Part shown: positions 19,741 through 43,084 of the stretch, in pieces
Position numbering within the stretch: the first letter of the stretch is position 1
Layout: the number at the start of each line of letters is the position of its first letter
Assembly (NCBI GenBank): GCA_014526335.1
Contig: JACTAT010000109.1
Location: 1-64,000 of the forward strand
Direction of reading: 5' to 3'
Length of the DNA: 64,000 bases
Origin: Chrysaora quinquecirrha
Lineage: Eukaryota > Cnidaria > Scyphozoa > Semaeostomeae > Pelagiidae
The notes under the pieces: model-generated
What the model saw: the letters and a program-made list of their open reading frames with translations, nothing else
What the model was told of the DNA's origin: nothing
The model's database searches: none
Position numbers and translations under genes: made by a program

Positions 19741-22717
19741 CTGTAAGAAATCACAATGAATGAATAAGCTCTGCTTTCAAGGCAAATTTCAATATTTATA
19801 TAATAATCTGCTCAAGGATTCAGGACGGCACAGGGTGCAATAAACAAAAACTGTCCTTCTTTTTGCAACAAAAACTTGCAAATCCAACATGGTTGAAAGT
19901 GCATTTCTAGCGGCAAAAGTTCCCTAAAGTGTTGTGCCCCCTAATTTTAAGATGCTTCCTATGTCCCTGAATCTGTATGCCTTCAAGTATGACAATTTCA
20001 ATTTAGGAAGCTGCAGACAGGCATTTTTCTCAAAATATGAAAGATTTCAAAGTGAAATTGTAGTCACTTTTTTATTGTTAATTTTAAGATCAGATGCCTG
20101 GTTATACACATTTAGTTTTCAAAGGTTGTAAAGAGTTTAGTTTGTCATACCACATTCTTCCAGCCCATATTCTGTCGGGAAACTGTAGATATGGTCTGGA
20201 ACTCCTGTTGGCAAATTCACGTTCTTCTGCTGTCGAATTCTGTGACAGTTCCAAATTTTTTCTCTGAAAGTGTTAAGCTCATGTTGAAGAACTGGTATGT
20301 ATACATACGCAAGAAGATTTCTGAGGAAAAACAGCATGGATAACATCAAAAAATAATGTTTTCCCCACAGTCCTCAAGAGACTGGCCAGGCCCTAGGGTT
20401 AGGGCAAATATGGAGCCCCAAATGCCCCCAAAAACTTATAATAAATAAAAAATACATGTAAACTATTTTTATGGGCCCCTCAAAGCCCCGATGCCCCTTA
20501 CCAGTAAGAGTTTCTTATAAAAACTGAGAGTATGAAATATGAAATTGGACACCTCGTTAAGACGAGACAAAATCCTGAAGGTGCCTGCAGTTGACTGTAT
20601 GTGTCTACTCTCTGGTCTCTAATAGATGGGGGGGTTGGAATATTAGGGGAGGGGTGGAAAAATCTCGAAAATTAATAAGCAGGGGGTTCGAATATGAATG
20701 TCCTAGGAAAATTTTCTAAAATCATATCAGAAGGGGACATCTACTAGAGACCAGAAAGTAGCAACAACAGTAAGATGTTAAAAATACAATTAAAATGCAA
20801 TACTTGTAACTTTATGGATTTCACGCAAAATTCTGAATCTTAGTTGGGTTCATAGATTTTGGTAGTGCAACTCTTGTCTTGCTTGAAACTCAAATTAATA
20901 AGCGGGGGCTGAAATAAGACTTTCCGGGTGGAAAATTTTATAAAAATTAACAAGCAGAGGACGTCTATTAGAGACTAGAGAGTAGTTTTTACATGCTTCT
21001 TAAAAGATTCATTAGAAAAATAGAAAAAATTTAAACGTACATTCTGAAAACATATTTAAGCATACTTTTTAAACAAAAAGGACCTTACCTGTCATCTTGA
21101 CTTTGCGGATCATAAAAGAGCTGATCCTTCAAATACTTGAGCTGTTCTTTATAATATAGCTCCAGGCGTTCATGTAGTTCACGCCACCATCTTTCTATCT
21201 GGGGGTAAATAACAAGAATGTATTGTGTAAAGATAAAAAATGTTTAATTTTCTTATAAAGGGTAACATGTTAGTTGTAACAAAGGGTATAAGGTAGTTTG
21301 TGAAATGTGTTTACCAAAACAAAAGTTTGGAAATGTTAACACCCATTTTCAGTGGTAACATCTGAATGTTATTTACTCACAGAAACCCTACAACCCTACA
21401 ACTATGTGAAAATGGAATGGGGATGGGAAGTATTACTTTTGTGAGACTGTTTAATTTACACGTTTTTATATCAGAAACCTAGCTCGGGCTCTACTAGTAA
21501 GGAGTTTCTTAAATTTCTATTGTTCTCCATTGTTAAAGAAAACCATAGAACAACAGAATCGAAACTAGCGAGTCTGTTTCTCTCGAACATAAAAGAGTAT
21601 GTATAATCATACGAGTCTTCAACTGTGCATTATGATTCAGCATTAATATCGTAACCTTAGAAATACTAACCACATTTCTGAATGAACATGCCTATGTAGT
21701 GCCAAATCAATTTTGAAATTTCATATTTTATCTTATTCAGTATGTTCATGTTTTTAATTATATCCTAATTAATGTTATATTGACTTAAATTTAAAGTTAT
21801 GTTGTTATGTTATTCTACAGGCCTTGCCACAAACAGAGTAGTTGTATCAGCTTATATAGATAGTAGAGTTAATTTAAATCTGTTTTATTTGCTCATTTAA
21901 TAAATTAAAACCACAGAAGTTCACATTTTCTATTTTATCTTGAAAGTAGTTTTTACCTGATTTGATGTTGATGGACCATACACGACTGACGAAACAGGAT
22001 CTTCTGCACCTAGCTCTGACATCAGAAATGCATGCATCGTGGCCATGTCCCCTGTTTCAGTGCCCTTGTCGATTCTTAAGTTTTGGGCGATTATCTTTGT
22101 CTCATAGAGATGTTCAAAATACCATCTTCCTACAATCTTGGGGTCAGAATTAGTTGTCCAAATTTTCAGCCAGAGAAGTTTTCTGCTTGCAGAATCTAAG
22201 CAACCATATATGGCTAAAGGGAATGTGCTTTTCTGATACCCCATAAGTTTTGCATGTCCGTCCAATGAATGAACCCAATTTGGCCCCCTTGTGACAAATT
22301 TCCCTGCCAACCTTTTCTCTTTCTGTTAGTAAGGGCCCGATTCTCAAGGCCATCTGGATCAAGATCAAACATCATATTATGGACTGCATGTCGTGGTACA
22401 TTCAACTTATGTACCTGTCTTATCTTTACATGCATTGCACGGTAGCCGAGGAGTTTCCCAGGACCATCCAGTTCATCTTGAACTGCTGTTCGCAACTGAT
22501 CCACTGTAACGGCTTTATCATGTCTTTTGATACCGAAGTAATCACATCGCCTATCTAGGGACCGTAAACTCCAAGCATACTGTTGGTAGTCGCGCTCCAT
22601 AAAATCGAGAATTTCCTGCCTATGCAAGCCTTGTGCGATGTACTGTTTGAGGTCTTCACGAAGTTTGTTGTTTTCTTTCCACTGATCATTCCGAAAGTAA
22701 CCCTTTCCACTCGCCAT
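19550..22717 (-). CDS. Integrase-type DDE protein gene, four exons, one frameshift
   Basis: Exons on the minus strand are 22717-21957, 21198-21089, 20320-20151 and 19740-19550. All introns have GT-AG ends and the phases agree. The total is 1,232 nt, one base short of 411 codons. The missing base is in an A/G run near 22315 in exon 1, where the frame shifts. The N-terminal half is helical and DNA-binding-like (DFMERDYQQYAWSLRSLDRR). The core shows WVHSLDGHAKLMGY (first Asp), LRIDKGTETGDMA (second Asp) and, across intron 1, STSNQ-IERWWRELHERL (Glu). This is a retroviral-integrase-fold family often seen in cnidarian and fish genomes. It could be a domesticated gene or part of a DNA transposon such as an IS3EU-like element; I cannot decide. 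The last exon ends in KEQYNAH. Transcription would start in the inverted-repeat arm just upstream. Confidence 0.82.
20151..20320 (-). CDS. Integrase-type gene, exon 3
   Basis: Acceptor TTTTCCTCAG, donor GTATGA. Encodes NLLAYVYIPVLQHEL through PTEYGLEEC. Phase matches exons 2 and 4. Confidence 0.85.
20605..20990. repeat. Inverted-repeat element in intron 3-2 region
   Basis: CTACTCTCTGGTCTCTAATA near 20607 is mirrored by CTATTAGAGACTAGAGAGTA near 20965, with a third related segment near 20742. The interior has two AATTAATAAGC-G-rich segments. The TCTCTAATA words relate it to motifs near 9410 and 15860. It is a likely MITE-like family inside the intron between exons 2 and 3. Confidence 0.6.
21089..21198 (-). 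CDS. Integrase-type gene, exon 2
   Basis: Acceptor CCCCCAG, donor GTAAGG. Encodes IERWWRELHERLELYYKEQL and onward to DPQSQDD, including the putative catalytic Glu. Confidence 0.85.
21199..21956. other. Intron 1 of the integrase-type gene
   Basis: AT-rich sequence. Nothing else was recognised. Confidence 0.6.
21957..22717 (-). CDS. Integrase-type gene, exon 1
   Basis: Starts at ATG 22717-22715 (MASGKGYF). Donor GTAAAA at 21956-21951. Contains the frameshift near 22315 and the first two acidic core residues. Confidence 0.8.
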
Positions 22718-22939
22718 TAGCCGCAGCACACCTCCCAAGGTAAAATCGTAAGAACGAGGCTATACTATAATCACAAAGAGGCAAATGGAATGACGTACCA
22801 CCGAGTATTTATTTTTGGCAAACAAAACCGACAAGACGAAAGGCGAGTTGAGCGTCGGAAACAGGAGTTTCCGAAGGCTGAACTGGCGAAGAGAGAAGAG
22901 AGTATATGTGTTCGTCATGGCGGTGCACAGGATGCAGAA
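22709..22939 (-). repeat. Long inverted repeat, left arm (promoter and start of integrase-type gene)
   Basis: Reverse complement of 23758-23991 with very high identity. One visible difference is an extra GCA in the right arm. The arm contains the ATG and first codons of the integrase-type gene and about 220 bases upstream of it. Confidence 0.92.
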
Positions 22940-23757
22940 ACTACAGATACTACAGGTACTACAGATACTCCGACTATTTCTACTTGTTAAGTAAAATTAA
23001 GTTGGATGCTTTATAAGATTTTTGCATCGAAAACGCGATGTCTTGTGATTTCTAGGAATTTTAATGCTGTCAGCTGTTTACTGAAGTGATGATCTATTGC
23101 CATAGGGGAGGGGTGATGCACGGTGGATATAATTATTTGTTTTGAATAGCTCAACCCTTGCCCCCATCTAACCAATGACCTTTCATTTTGCATAACTTTA
23201 GATGAAATAAGCAGCTCTAAGATTTCTTGCAAATTGAACACACAAAGCATCCAAAACTTAGTCTAAGTACAAAGTTGTGTTCTTAATTTTATGCTTGTGT
23301 TCTTAATTTTTGCTTGTGTTCTTAATTTTATGAGCATTCAAAGTTTCCAATTTTGCAAAGGCTTTAACCACAAAAAATGAAGTTGGTGAAACTTTTTGCC
23401 CCACTCAGTCTAAGTCCTTATGAAATTGTAAACTTAAAACACTTGTAAAATCAATAATACAAGCACTGAGCTAGTAAAACATTGAACCTTGACTAACTCT
23501 CGGTTATATAATTTTTGCAGTGAAAACTTGATATCTTGAGATTAACAGGAGTTTTTTCTACTTTTTCTACTAATAAAAAAAACTTTTTCAAAACCCAGGT
23601 TTGGCTTTTTATTTTGTGTTTTGTTAAAAATTTTGTGATTTTAATGCAAGGTTTTATTAGCTTTCACTCTAATCCTACTGTTTTTTTCAACCTTTTGCTA
23701 TATTTAATTTAGACCAGATGTATAGTAGATCCTTGACATCTTATGATATTACCTATA
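22940..23757. other. Spacer of the long inverted repeat
   Basis: Starts with an imperfect ACTACAGAT repeat (22938-22970). It holds a stretch near 23330-23370 that matches 16158-16205 in reverse and TGTGTTCTTAATTTT repeats near 23275-23325. No gene is supported. Confidence 0.4.
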
Positions 23758-23991
23758 TTCTGCATCCTGTGCTGCACCGCCATGACGAACACATTTACTC
23801 TCTTCTCTCTTCGCCAGTTCAGCCTTCGGAAGCTCCTGTTTCCGACGCTCAACTCGCCTTTCGTCTTGTCGGTTTTGTTTGCCAAAAATAAATACTCGGT
23901 GGTACGTCATTCCATTTGCCTCTTTGTGATTATAGTATAGCCTCGTTCTTACGATTTTACCTTGGGAGGTGTGCTGCGGCTAATGGCGAGT
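23758..23991 (+). repeat. Long inverted repeat, right arm
   Basis: Carries a plus-strand copy of the promoter region and the first codons of the integrase-type gene (CTAATGGCGAGT). It then changes abruptly to unrelated sequence and an in-frame TGA, so no protein is made from it. Confidence 0.92.
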
Positions 23992-24068
23992 AAATGATAA
24001 AAGAAAAGTTATAAAAGTCAAAAATCATAAGATTTTTGAAAAATTTCGAATGGCAAACATGGGCCACC
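23992..24068 (-). repeat. Dispersed repeat matching 17352-17425 in reverse
   Basis: Shared words in order include AAAAGTTATAAAAGTCAAAA, ATCATAAGATTTT and GGCAAACATGGGCCACC. It abuts the end of the long inverted-repeat arm exactly. Confidence 0.75.
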
Positions 24069-24733
24069 ATACAATTGTTTTATAAACTTTACGTCTTTTT
24101 ATTCAGCTTTGAAGTTAAGTTTACTTAGAAGTTCTGGGCTCGGTTCTGGGCAGCTTTCACAACTTTTTATTTTGGGAGGGTGAGCTAAACTAAAACAGTA
24201 AGCGCTAGATAATACCAGATAGCACGTCTGCTTCGTAAATTGCTGAAATATCATTCGCAGTTTTTTATCGGTGAAATTATCGTTTCGATATCGTTGCAAT
24301 AAACATGAAATAGATATACCTAATGTAACGGGCACAGATCTGAGAATCAATCAATTTTGAAAGTTTCAAAAGTTGTGAGCCAGTTTTGCATTGACTTGAC
24401 TTGTTTCTTTTTTACTTAACTTCTCCCTTGTTTTTTAGTTGATAATCAAATATTCATCAGAAAAGTCTAAGCTATTGTATTTTGAATCAAAATTTTATAT
24501 TTTATGACAATTAGAAACTGAAAATTCTGTTTTTATTTATCCGCCCCTTTCGCTTTGCAGCCTGTTGCAGAAAACAGCTGACCGCAACTTAAGTTAATTT
24601 TGAAATTGATAATTTTTTTAGCTTTTTTTAACCCAGCAAACGAGAATAAATCTTTTAAAAAAAGCTGAGCTGCGCTTCTCTCAAACCTTAATTTCGAGAT
24701 TTCTCTTTTTTGTCTGGCCAAATCAAGAAGTGA
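24069..24733. other. No gene seen
   Basis: AT-rich unique sequence without supported coding or repeat structure. Confidence 0.35.
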
Positions 24734-25135
24734 GATGAGAGAGATTTTTGTCGGGGGGTCGCCACATTTTCATTGAACAAATTCATGGAAGCGAGGCAGC
24801 ATATTTCTGACCAGTTTTTGAACTGTTCTTTTATGAGTCGTAGTTCTAGCGGGGTGTTGGTGTGGTGGAGGAGCGGAAACTAACGACTCAAGCAATAAGT
24901 CTAATCGCCATCCCCTAATTCCATAGAAGGCATGCGCAGGCGCAGCCTGCACATGCCGTAGACTCACTACAAAAGTCGTAGATTCGCTCCCAGCCCCCCA
25001 CGCAACACAGCCCGCTCATACTACGACTTATAATATTTCAGTGTGGAAAAACGGACTGAAATTCGCTGCCTCGATTTCATTATTTTGTTCAGCTGAAGAT
25101 GTGGCGACCCCCTGACAGAAATATCTCTCATCCTA
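24734..25135. mobile_element. Foldback element, about 400 bp, 65-70-bp inverted ends
   Basis: The left end (GAGATGAGAGAGATTTTTGT, then GGGGGTCGCCACATTTTC) is mirrored by the right end (GATGTGGCGACCCCCTGAC, then AGAAATATCTCTCATC). The interior contains TATGAGTCGTAGTT-like words that recur near 26312, so it is related to the repeats at 26300-26580. Confidence 0.75.
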
Positions 25136-26114
25136 ATTTTTGCAGTGTCTTCAACTCGGCAAAGCAAAACAAAATTACAGAAAAGTTTCAGAGCAGAAAG
25201 ATGCAAAACAAATGAGACCCAGTTTTGCTTTTCTTCAGTCCCTTTACGGATCTTGAAATCAATAAATATGCAGTAGTTTTTTCTTCCAGAATTGCTTGTA
25301 AGTTTGCCTTCGGTAACGGGCAGCAAAATGAGGCAGACTATACCCTTATTTATTTATAGATACACGAAGCGACGAAGGAATAAAAACAACAAAGTTTCGA
25401 CCTGTTATTCTCATTAATAAGTCAAACTTTTATGAAATTCTTACCGCTAACAGAAACTAATTTAAATGATAAGGCGAAAACAAGAAAATCCTACTTCTGG
25501 ACCAGTCAGTTCACCAAACAAATTTAGAGTTACCATGTTGAACTAGGAACGAAACTGGGCGCCCAGATTCGGACAGTCTCAGCAACCTTCAAATTTGATT
25601 CAGCTTTTGTTACTTTCTACCGAATCATGGTGAATGTTTGGGAACAGTAATTCGTAAATATCTAAGCGACTAAACTGAGTGAACTATGAAGGCAATGTTT
25701 TCAATATTTCAAGGCAAACCCGCTTGCTTAACTGAAAAGTTATCTATCTAGATATCTCTAGATCGCCGAAAAGCTTTAAATTAAAAGTTGAAAAACAAAT
25801 ATTGGAAAGCTGAATTATTTTAATTGAATACTACCATATAGGTGTCTATAATTGTTCTGTATTAGCTACTGAAAAATGCGGCCAATGAAGCTAAAGAATA
25901 TTTACTAGAAACTGTTGCAGATGTTTGCAGGTCTCCAGAGTTCTTCGCGGTTCTTCGGTTTTTCAGGCTGAAAATTCTGTGTTGCCGTGAATTTAAGTCC
26001 ACACAAAGGAAAGCCAGAAAAAACTTGAACAGGAACTCTAGAATACTCTTCACCTTTCCAGTTAAAGTTTTGTAATTTATTTGCTGCGGCGCTGGCGTGA
26101 AGCTGTGGTAAAGT
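25136..26114. other. No gene seen
   Basis: Short frames only. No domain, splice pattern or clear repeat. Confidence 0.35.
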
Positions 26115-26580
26115 TTTCCCTCCATTTTCCCGACTGTTATCACGGGGGGTCACAATTTCAGATAAATGAACGGAAAATGGCACGTGAACAGCTCGAAATC
26201 ACTGAATTAGCCAATCAGAATGCTCGATTTTGAAATGCCGCTCTCTGATTGGAGGGACAAAAATTTGTTCCCGATGGCCTAAGTAGTCCGGATTTTGAAA
26301 CAGTAATATTATGAGTCGTAGTTTGAGCTTAGACTCACTCCATAAGTCCCACTACTTCGCTCGATGTTGTTGTTGTTGTTTTTCAAAATCGCTCAGTGTG
26401 GAGTGACAAATCAAAATAAGGGGAGCGTAAACTAGAGACTCGTGTAGTGAGTCTAGTTTGAGCTCCCGCCATTAACAACAGCAACAACTATTTTTTAATT
26501 TTACATTTATTTGAATGAATTGAATTGAGGTGAAGGCAGCGAAAACTGCGACTCATGTAGTAAGTCTACACATGCCGCTT
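26115..26580 (-). repeat. Dispersed repeat copy 2, with flanking ACTCGTAGTAAGTCTA segments
   Basis: 26115-26340 is the inverted counterpart of 16920-17190. Beyond it are two or three related segments of the form GACTC-GT-GAGTCTA near 26315, 26428 and 26550, and a GTT microsatellite at 26366-26381. It lies directly upstream of NUDT21 and may include its promoter. CCAAT-type words are inside the repeat. Confidence 0.55.
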
Positions 26581-26611
26581 GCTGAATGAAAAAGATAAGA
26601 AATTGAACAAA

Positions 26612-38543
<11,932 letters not shown>

Positions 38544-39136
38544 AAGTTGAAGAAATCTCGAAAAGCTGAGAAAATGTGGGTGCGGAGCTAACATGCGTAT
38601 CACAGTAAAGATGCCACAAATCATAACTCACTGAAGAGACATAACTCATTGAAGAGACTTAAAAACAACCTTAGCAGCGTTGCCTAGCCTGTTGTTGAGA
38701 TTCGAAAGACATTTTTAAAAGAAACATTTTTTTCAGACTTACTTTTCACTTTGAATCATAAAACTAATAGGGTTTATTGATCTTCCTTATGACAGCTGTC
38801 TTAAATATGTTTTATCACTATGACACTTTGCTTAAACTGTTACTGTATTTTCTCAATGCTTAACAAATTTGATTCTTTTTGTCCTACCCACACGTTTCTT
38901 TCTATCAAAGATGCCTGTAGAAGCAAGGCTCAGCATTGAAAATTCAAGATCGTTGTGTATTAGCTTGAGCGAATCTCTGTTCTACATTTCTCCTTGATTT
39001 TGCTATAGTAGGGGAAAAGTTTATATCAATGAGTTTTAATTTCTGAAGTTCCTGTACTTAACGATGATAGTTTCTTAAGAGGGAAAATTGTGACTGAAAA
39101 ATGTTGTTTTTAGTGATTTAAGAGCTTATGTGTTGA
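38544..39136 (+). other. NUDT21 3' UTR / flank
   Basis: AT-rich sequence after the terminal exon. No clear single AATAAA with a downstream GU-rich element could be chosen. Confidence 0.35.
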
Positions 39137-39388
39137 AAAGAGGTGTTGTGGCCGCGAGGTCAAGGCGTTCGGTTCCCAATCGTGGTTTCGAATCTCGTTG
39201 GGACCACTATCCTCAAGCCTACATTCAACTCAGCTGTCCATCCTTCCGAAGTCGGTAAATGAGTACCTAGGGCATTCATTCTAGAATATCAGTCTGGTGA
39301 CACAAGCTGCAGGTCCACATCAGCTGTATAGCTGCCAGAACCTCTGACCTGTGTTAACAAATAAAGATTGCTTGCTTGCTTGCTTGCT
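39137..39388 (+). mobile_element. tRNA(Ser/Leu)-like SINE with CTTG tail
   Basis: A box TGGCCGCGAGGTCAAGGCG (39149 on) and B box GGTTTCGAATC (39184 on) have the layout of a class II tRNA. A tRNA-unrelated body follows and the element ends with AATAAAGATTG and GCTT repeats to 39388. It is unrelated to the SINE family in the NUDT21 introns. Confidence 0.82.
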
Positions 39389-39611
39389 GCCTTTTTTTGT
39401 AAGGAAATTCGGCTTAGGCGCCGTACTAAAAATTCCTTTGCTCTCGATTCCTTAGGAATTTGTTAACTTTTTCCATATGTTTCTTCATAAGTAGTTTCCC
39501 AAATTCAAAATATGTATCGTCTCCATCAATTTCGTCAATAGCTGCCGTATGTTGTCATTAGAACCATCATCAAAGCTCAACCTTAGCTTTTGAAGCTTGA
39601 AATGAACTTAA

Positions 39612-39883
39612 AGGCCTGGCTAAACTTGGAGACATGTTGCGCGCGACATTGATGTCCCTTCGGTGTCTCCTAGTTTAGCCACCTCGGAAACTTAGTAGCG
39701 TGCGGCAAAATTTGTAGCAAGAGATAAGCAAATGCTTCTGGGAGACAACAGAAACATCTCTTGTCTCCGCGACATGCAATTGACTCGGGGGACATGTCGC
39801 TCACTTGTCACTCGCATGTTTAGCCACCCTGGGACACACGCCGAGTACAATGTCGCGCGCGACAAGTCTCCTAGGTAGCCATA
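39612..39883. mobile_element. Foldback/MITE with GCGCGCGAC inverted ends
   Basis: The left end GGAGACATGTTGCGCGCGAC is mirrored at the right end (GTCGCGCGCGACAAGTCTCC), within longer imperfect inverted repeats that include GGCTAAACTT and AGCC flanks. Internal TTTAGCCACC words recur. No coding capacity. Confidence 0.72.
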
Positions 39884-40701
39884 GCTTAACATGCTTCGCC
39901 AGTAAACGCATGCATTCAAAGGGCGTTATAAGTTTTTGGTCACATTCTGTTTTCAGCAGACGCCTTCTCTTTTCGGCAGACGTCGAGACGTATTTTTTTG
40001 GTACAGTCTTCTGAAAACGGCAGGTTTCGCAGGCCTCCAAAACCTTCTGTCCCTGAAGCTGGAAGGTTTTGCAGACATCGAAAGGAATCTCGTTCTCCCT
40101 GTAAAATGAATGGTTTAGTTCGAGTTTGTTTGATCAGCCTACCGTTTTCGGCAGCTGTGTTTTTTGGTGCAGGAAACTTTTTCCTGCTAAGTCTACCGTT
40201 TACAGATTTTGGAAAACCTGCCAAAATCAGGAGGTTACCAAAAAAATACGCCCTAAATGATCTTGGACAAAATATTTGGAACAAGGAATTTTCTCAAAGG
40301 AATATGGCCAATGCCATTGATTTTCTACTTCTATAGCTCCAAATCATCCCCTTTTTACCCTCCAAGCAATGTTGGTAGAGAGCAAAATATATTTTGTTCG
40401 AAACAACATTATAACGGGGAAGAAAGCGGAATTCATAGATAATAGCAGAACTACTCAGGCTGTTCCAATATATTTTGTCCAAGATTGTCTACCTATATGA
40501 ACGCATAGGGAAAGAAATAATCTTAAGAGAAAAATTCATAAAGTAACGAGCTAGTCTACAGTAGCTACAATCAGGATGGTCCAATGGATAAAATCAATGG
40601 TAACCATCATGTAACAATACAGGTAACCATAATTTTATATGCTTTTATATGGATTCAGCAAGGGTAACCATGGGTGAAACGAAAACGTTGAAAAACAGGA
40701 G
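39884..40701. other. No gene seen
   Basis: Contains CGTTTTCGGCAG and CTTCTGAAAACGGC words in both orientations (39955-40150), and GGTAACCAT repeats near 40598-40680. Open frames here overlap on both strands and show no domain. Confidence 0.4.
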
Positions 40702-41054
40702 CCTTCAGTACCCCTGATCTTGACCGATTTTTGGCCTTTTGACAAGGCTAATTTCTCACGCAAATTGCAAATTGGTCCCAATTTGATAGAAAAACACCTT
40801 ATTTACCCCCTAGAGCCTATTCAGGGGGCATTTAGGAGGATTTACTAAATATTTTTTTAAAAAAAGGGAGTTTCTAAAACCCCTGATTCTCGCCTATTTT
40901 TGGCTATTTGGCAAGGCTATAGACTTACCTTTTTAGCGATTTTTGTGGAAAAATTTTCTCACGCAAATTGGTCCCAATTTGATAGAAAAACACCTTATTT
41001 GCCCCGTAGAGGCTATTCAGGGGGTATTTTAAGGGATTCACTACATATTTTTGA

Positions 41055-41280
41055 ACAAAAAAGGGAGTTAACCCAGTGCGGCACGCACTTAAGGACCTAG
41101 AACAGCAAACGACAAAAAAGACAACGCATGTGGCAGTACTTGGGGTCGTATCTTGATCTTCAACATAAAGCTACCATTAACAAGTCAAATAACAATGCTG
41201 GTGTTTCTAACGTTGCGACTCTTAACTACGCATACCGTTGTACCTAACGTTGGGACTCTTTTCGTCACAGTGTGAAAGGG
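41055..41280. other. Unique insertion in the satellite edge
   Basis: About 220 bases without satellite similarity. Contains CTAACGTTG-CGACTCTTAA and CCTAACGTTGGGACTCTT, an imperfect internal repeat. Satellite resumes on the right in the same orientation. Confidence 0.6.
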
Positions 41281-43084
41281 GTTTTTTAAAACCCCTAATT
41301 TTGGCCGATTTTTGTCTATTTGCCGAGGCTATAGACTTACCTTTTTTGCAATTTTTGGGGAAAAATTTCCTCACGCAAATTGGTCCCAACTTTATATAAA
41401 AACACCTTATTTACACCAAAGAGGCTATTGAGGGGGTATTTAGACAGATTCATTAAATACTTTTGAACAACAAAGGGAGTTTTAAAACCCCTGATTTTTG
41501 TCGATTTACTGGGAATCAAGTTTAAAAACAAAGGTTAGGCACTTCCTTAGATTGCAGGCCAAAATACCCTGTCTAAAAAGGAAGTTTTCAAAATCCCGTA
41601 TTTTGGCCGATTTTTGGCCATTTTGGCAAGGCTATAGACTTACTTTTTTTGCGATTTTTGGGGAATAATTTTCTCACAAAAATTGCTCCCAATTTGATAG
41701 AAAAACACCTTATTTATTCCCTACAAGGTTTTTAGGGTGTATTTAGAAGGATTTACTAAATATTTTTGAAGAAAAAAGAAAGTTTTCAAAATCCCGTATT
41801 TTGGCCGATATTTGGCCATTTGGCAAGGCTATAGACTTATTTTTTTTGCGACTTTTTGGGAAAAATTTTCTCACCGAAATTGCTCCCAATTTGATAGAAA
41901 AACACCTCATTTATTCCCTACAATGTTTTTAGGGAGTATTTAGAAGGATTTACTAAATATTTTTGAAGAAAAGGCAAGTTTTCAAAATCCCGTATTTTGG
42001 CCGATTTTTGGCCATTTGGCAAGGCTGTAGACTTACCTTTTTTGCGATTTTAGGGAATAATTTTTCGCCGAAATTGCTCCCAATTTGATGGAAAACACCT
42101 CATTTATCCCCTTGAAGCTTATCAGGGTGTATTTAGAAGGATTTACTAATTATTTTGAAGAAAAAAGGAAGTTTTCAGAACCCCTGATTTTGGCCGATTT
42201 TTGGCAATTTGGCAAGGCTATAGACTTACCTTTTTTGCGATTTTTGGGGAATAATTTTCTCACCAAAATTGCTCCCAAATTGATAGAAAGACACCTTATT
42301 TATTCCCTACAAGGTTTTTAGGGAGTATTTAGAAGGATTTACTAAATATTTTTGAAGAAAAAAAGAAGTTTTCAAAATCCCGTATTTTGGCCGATTTTTG
42401 GCCATTTGGCAAGGCTATAGACTTACCTTTTTTGCAATTTTAGGGAATAATTTTCTCGCCGAAATTGCTCCCAATTTGATAGAAAAACACCTCATTTATC
42501 CCCTAGAAGATTATCAGGGGGTATTTAGAAGGATTTACTAAATATTTTTGAAGAAAAAAGGAGTTTTCAAAACCCTTTGTTTTGGCCAATTTTTGGCCAT
42601 TTGGCAAGGCTATAGACTTACCTTAGCCATTTTTGGAGAAAAAATTTCTCACCCAAATTGGTCCCAATTTTATAGAAAAACACCTTATTTATCCCCAAGA
42701 AGGTTTTTAGGTGGTATTTAGAAGGATTAACTAAATATTTTGAAGAAAAAAGGATGTTTTCAAAACCCCTTATTTTGGCCTATTTTTGGCCATTTGGCAA
42801 GGCTATAGACTTACCTTTTTTGCGATTTTTGGGGAAAAATTTTCTCGCCCAAATTGGTCCCAATTTGATAGAAAAACACCTCATTTAACCCCTAGAAGCT
42901 TATCAGGGGGTATTTAGAAGGATTTGCTAAATATTTTTGAAGAAAAAAAGGAGTTTTCAAAATCCCTTATTTTGGCCTATTTTTGGCCATTTGGCAAGGC
43001 TATAGACTTACCTTTTTTTGCGATTTTTGGGGAAAAATTTTGTCACCAAAATTGCTCACAATTTGATAGAAGAACACCTTATTT

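Noticed and set aside
39137..39210. Functional tRNA-Ser or tRNA-Leu gene
   Set aside because: The acceptor stem does not pair cleanly and the sequence continues into a SINE body with a CTTG tail.
39692..40482. Overlapping frames of 60-114 codons on both strands
   Set aside because: They lie partly in a foldback element and partly in a stretch with inverted CGTTTTCGGCAG words. No recognisable domain.
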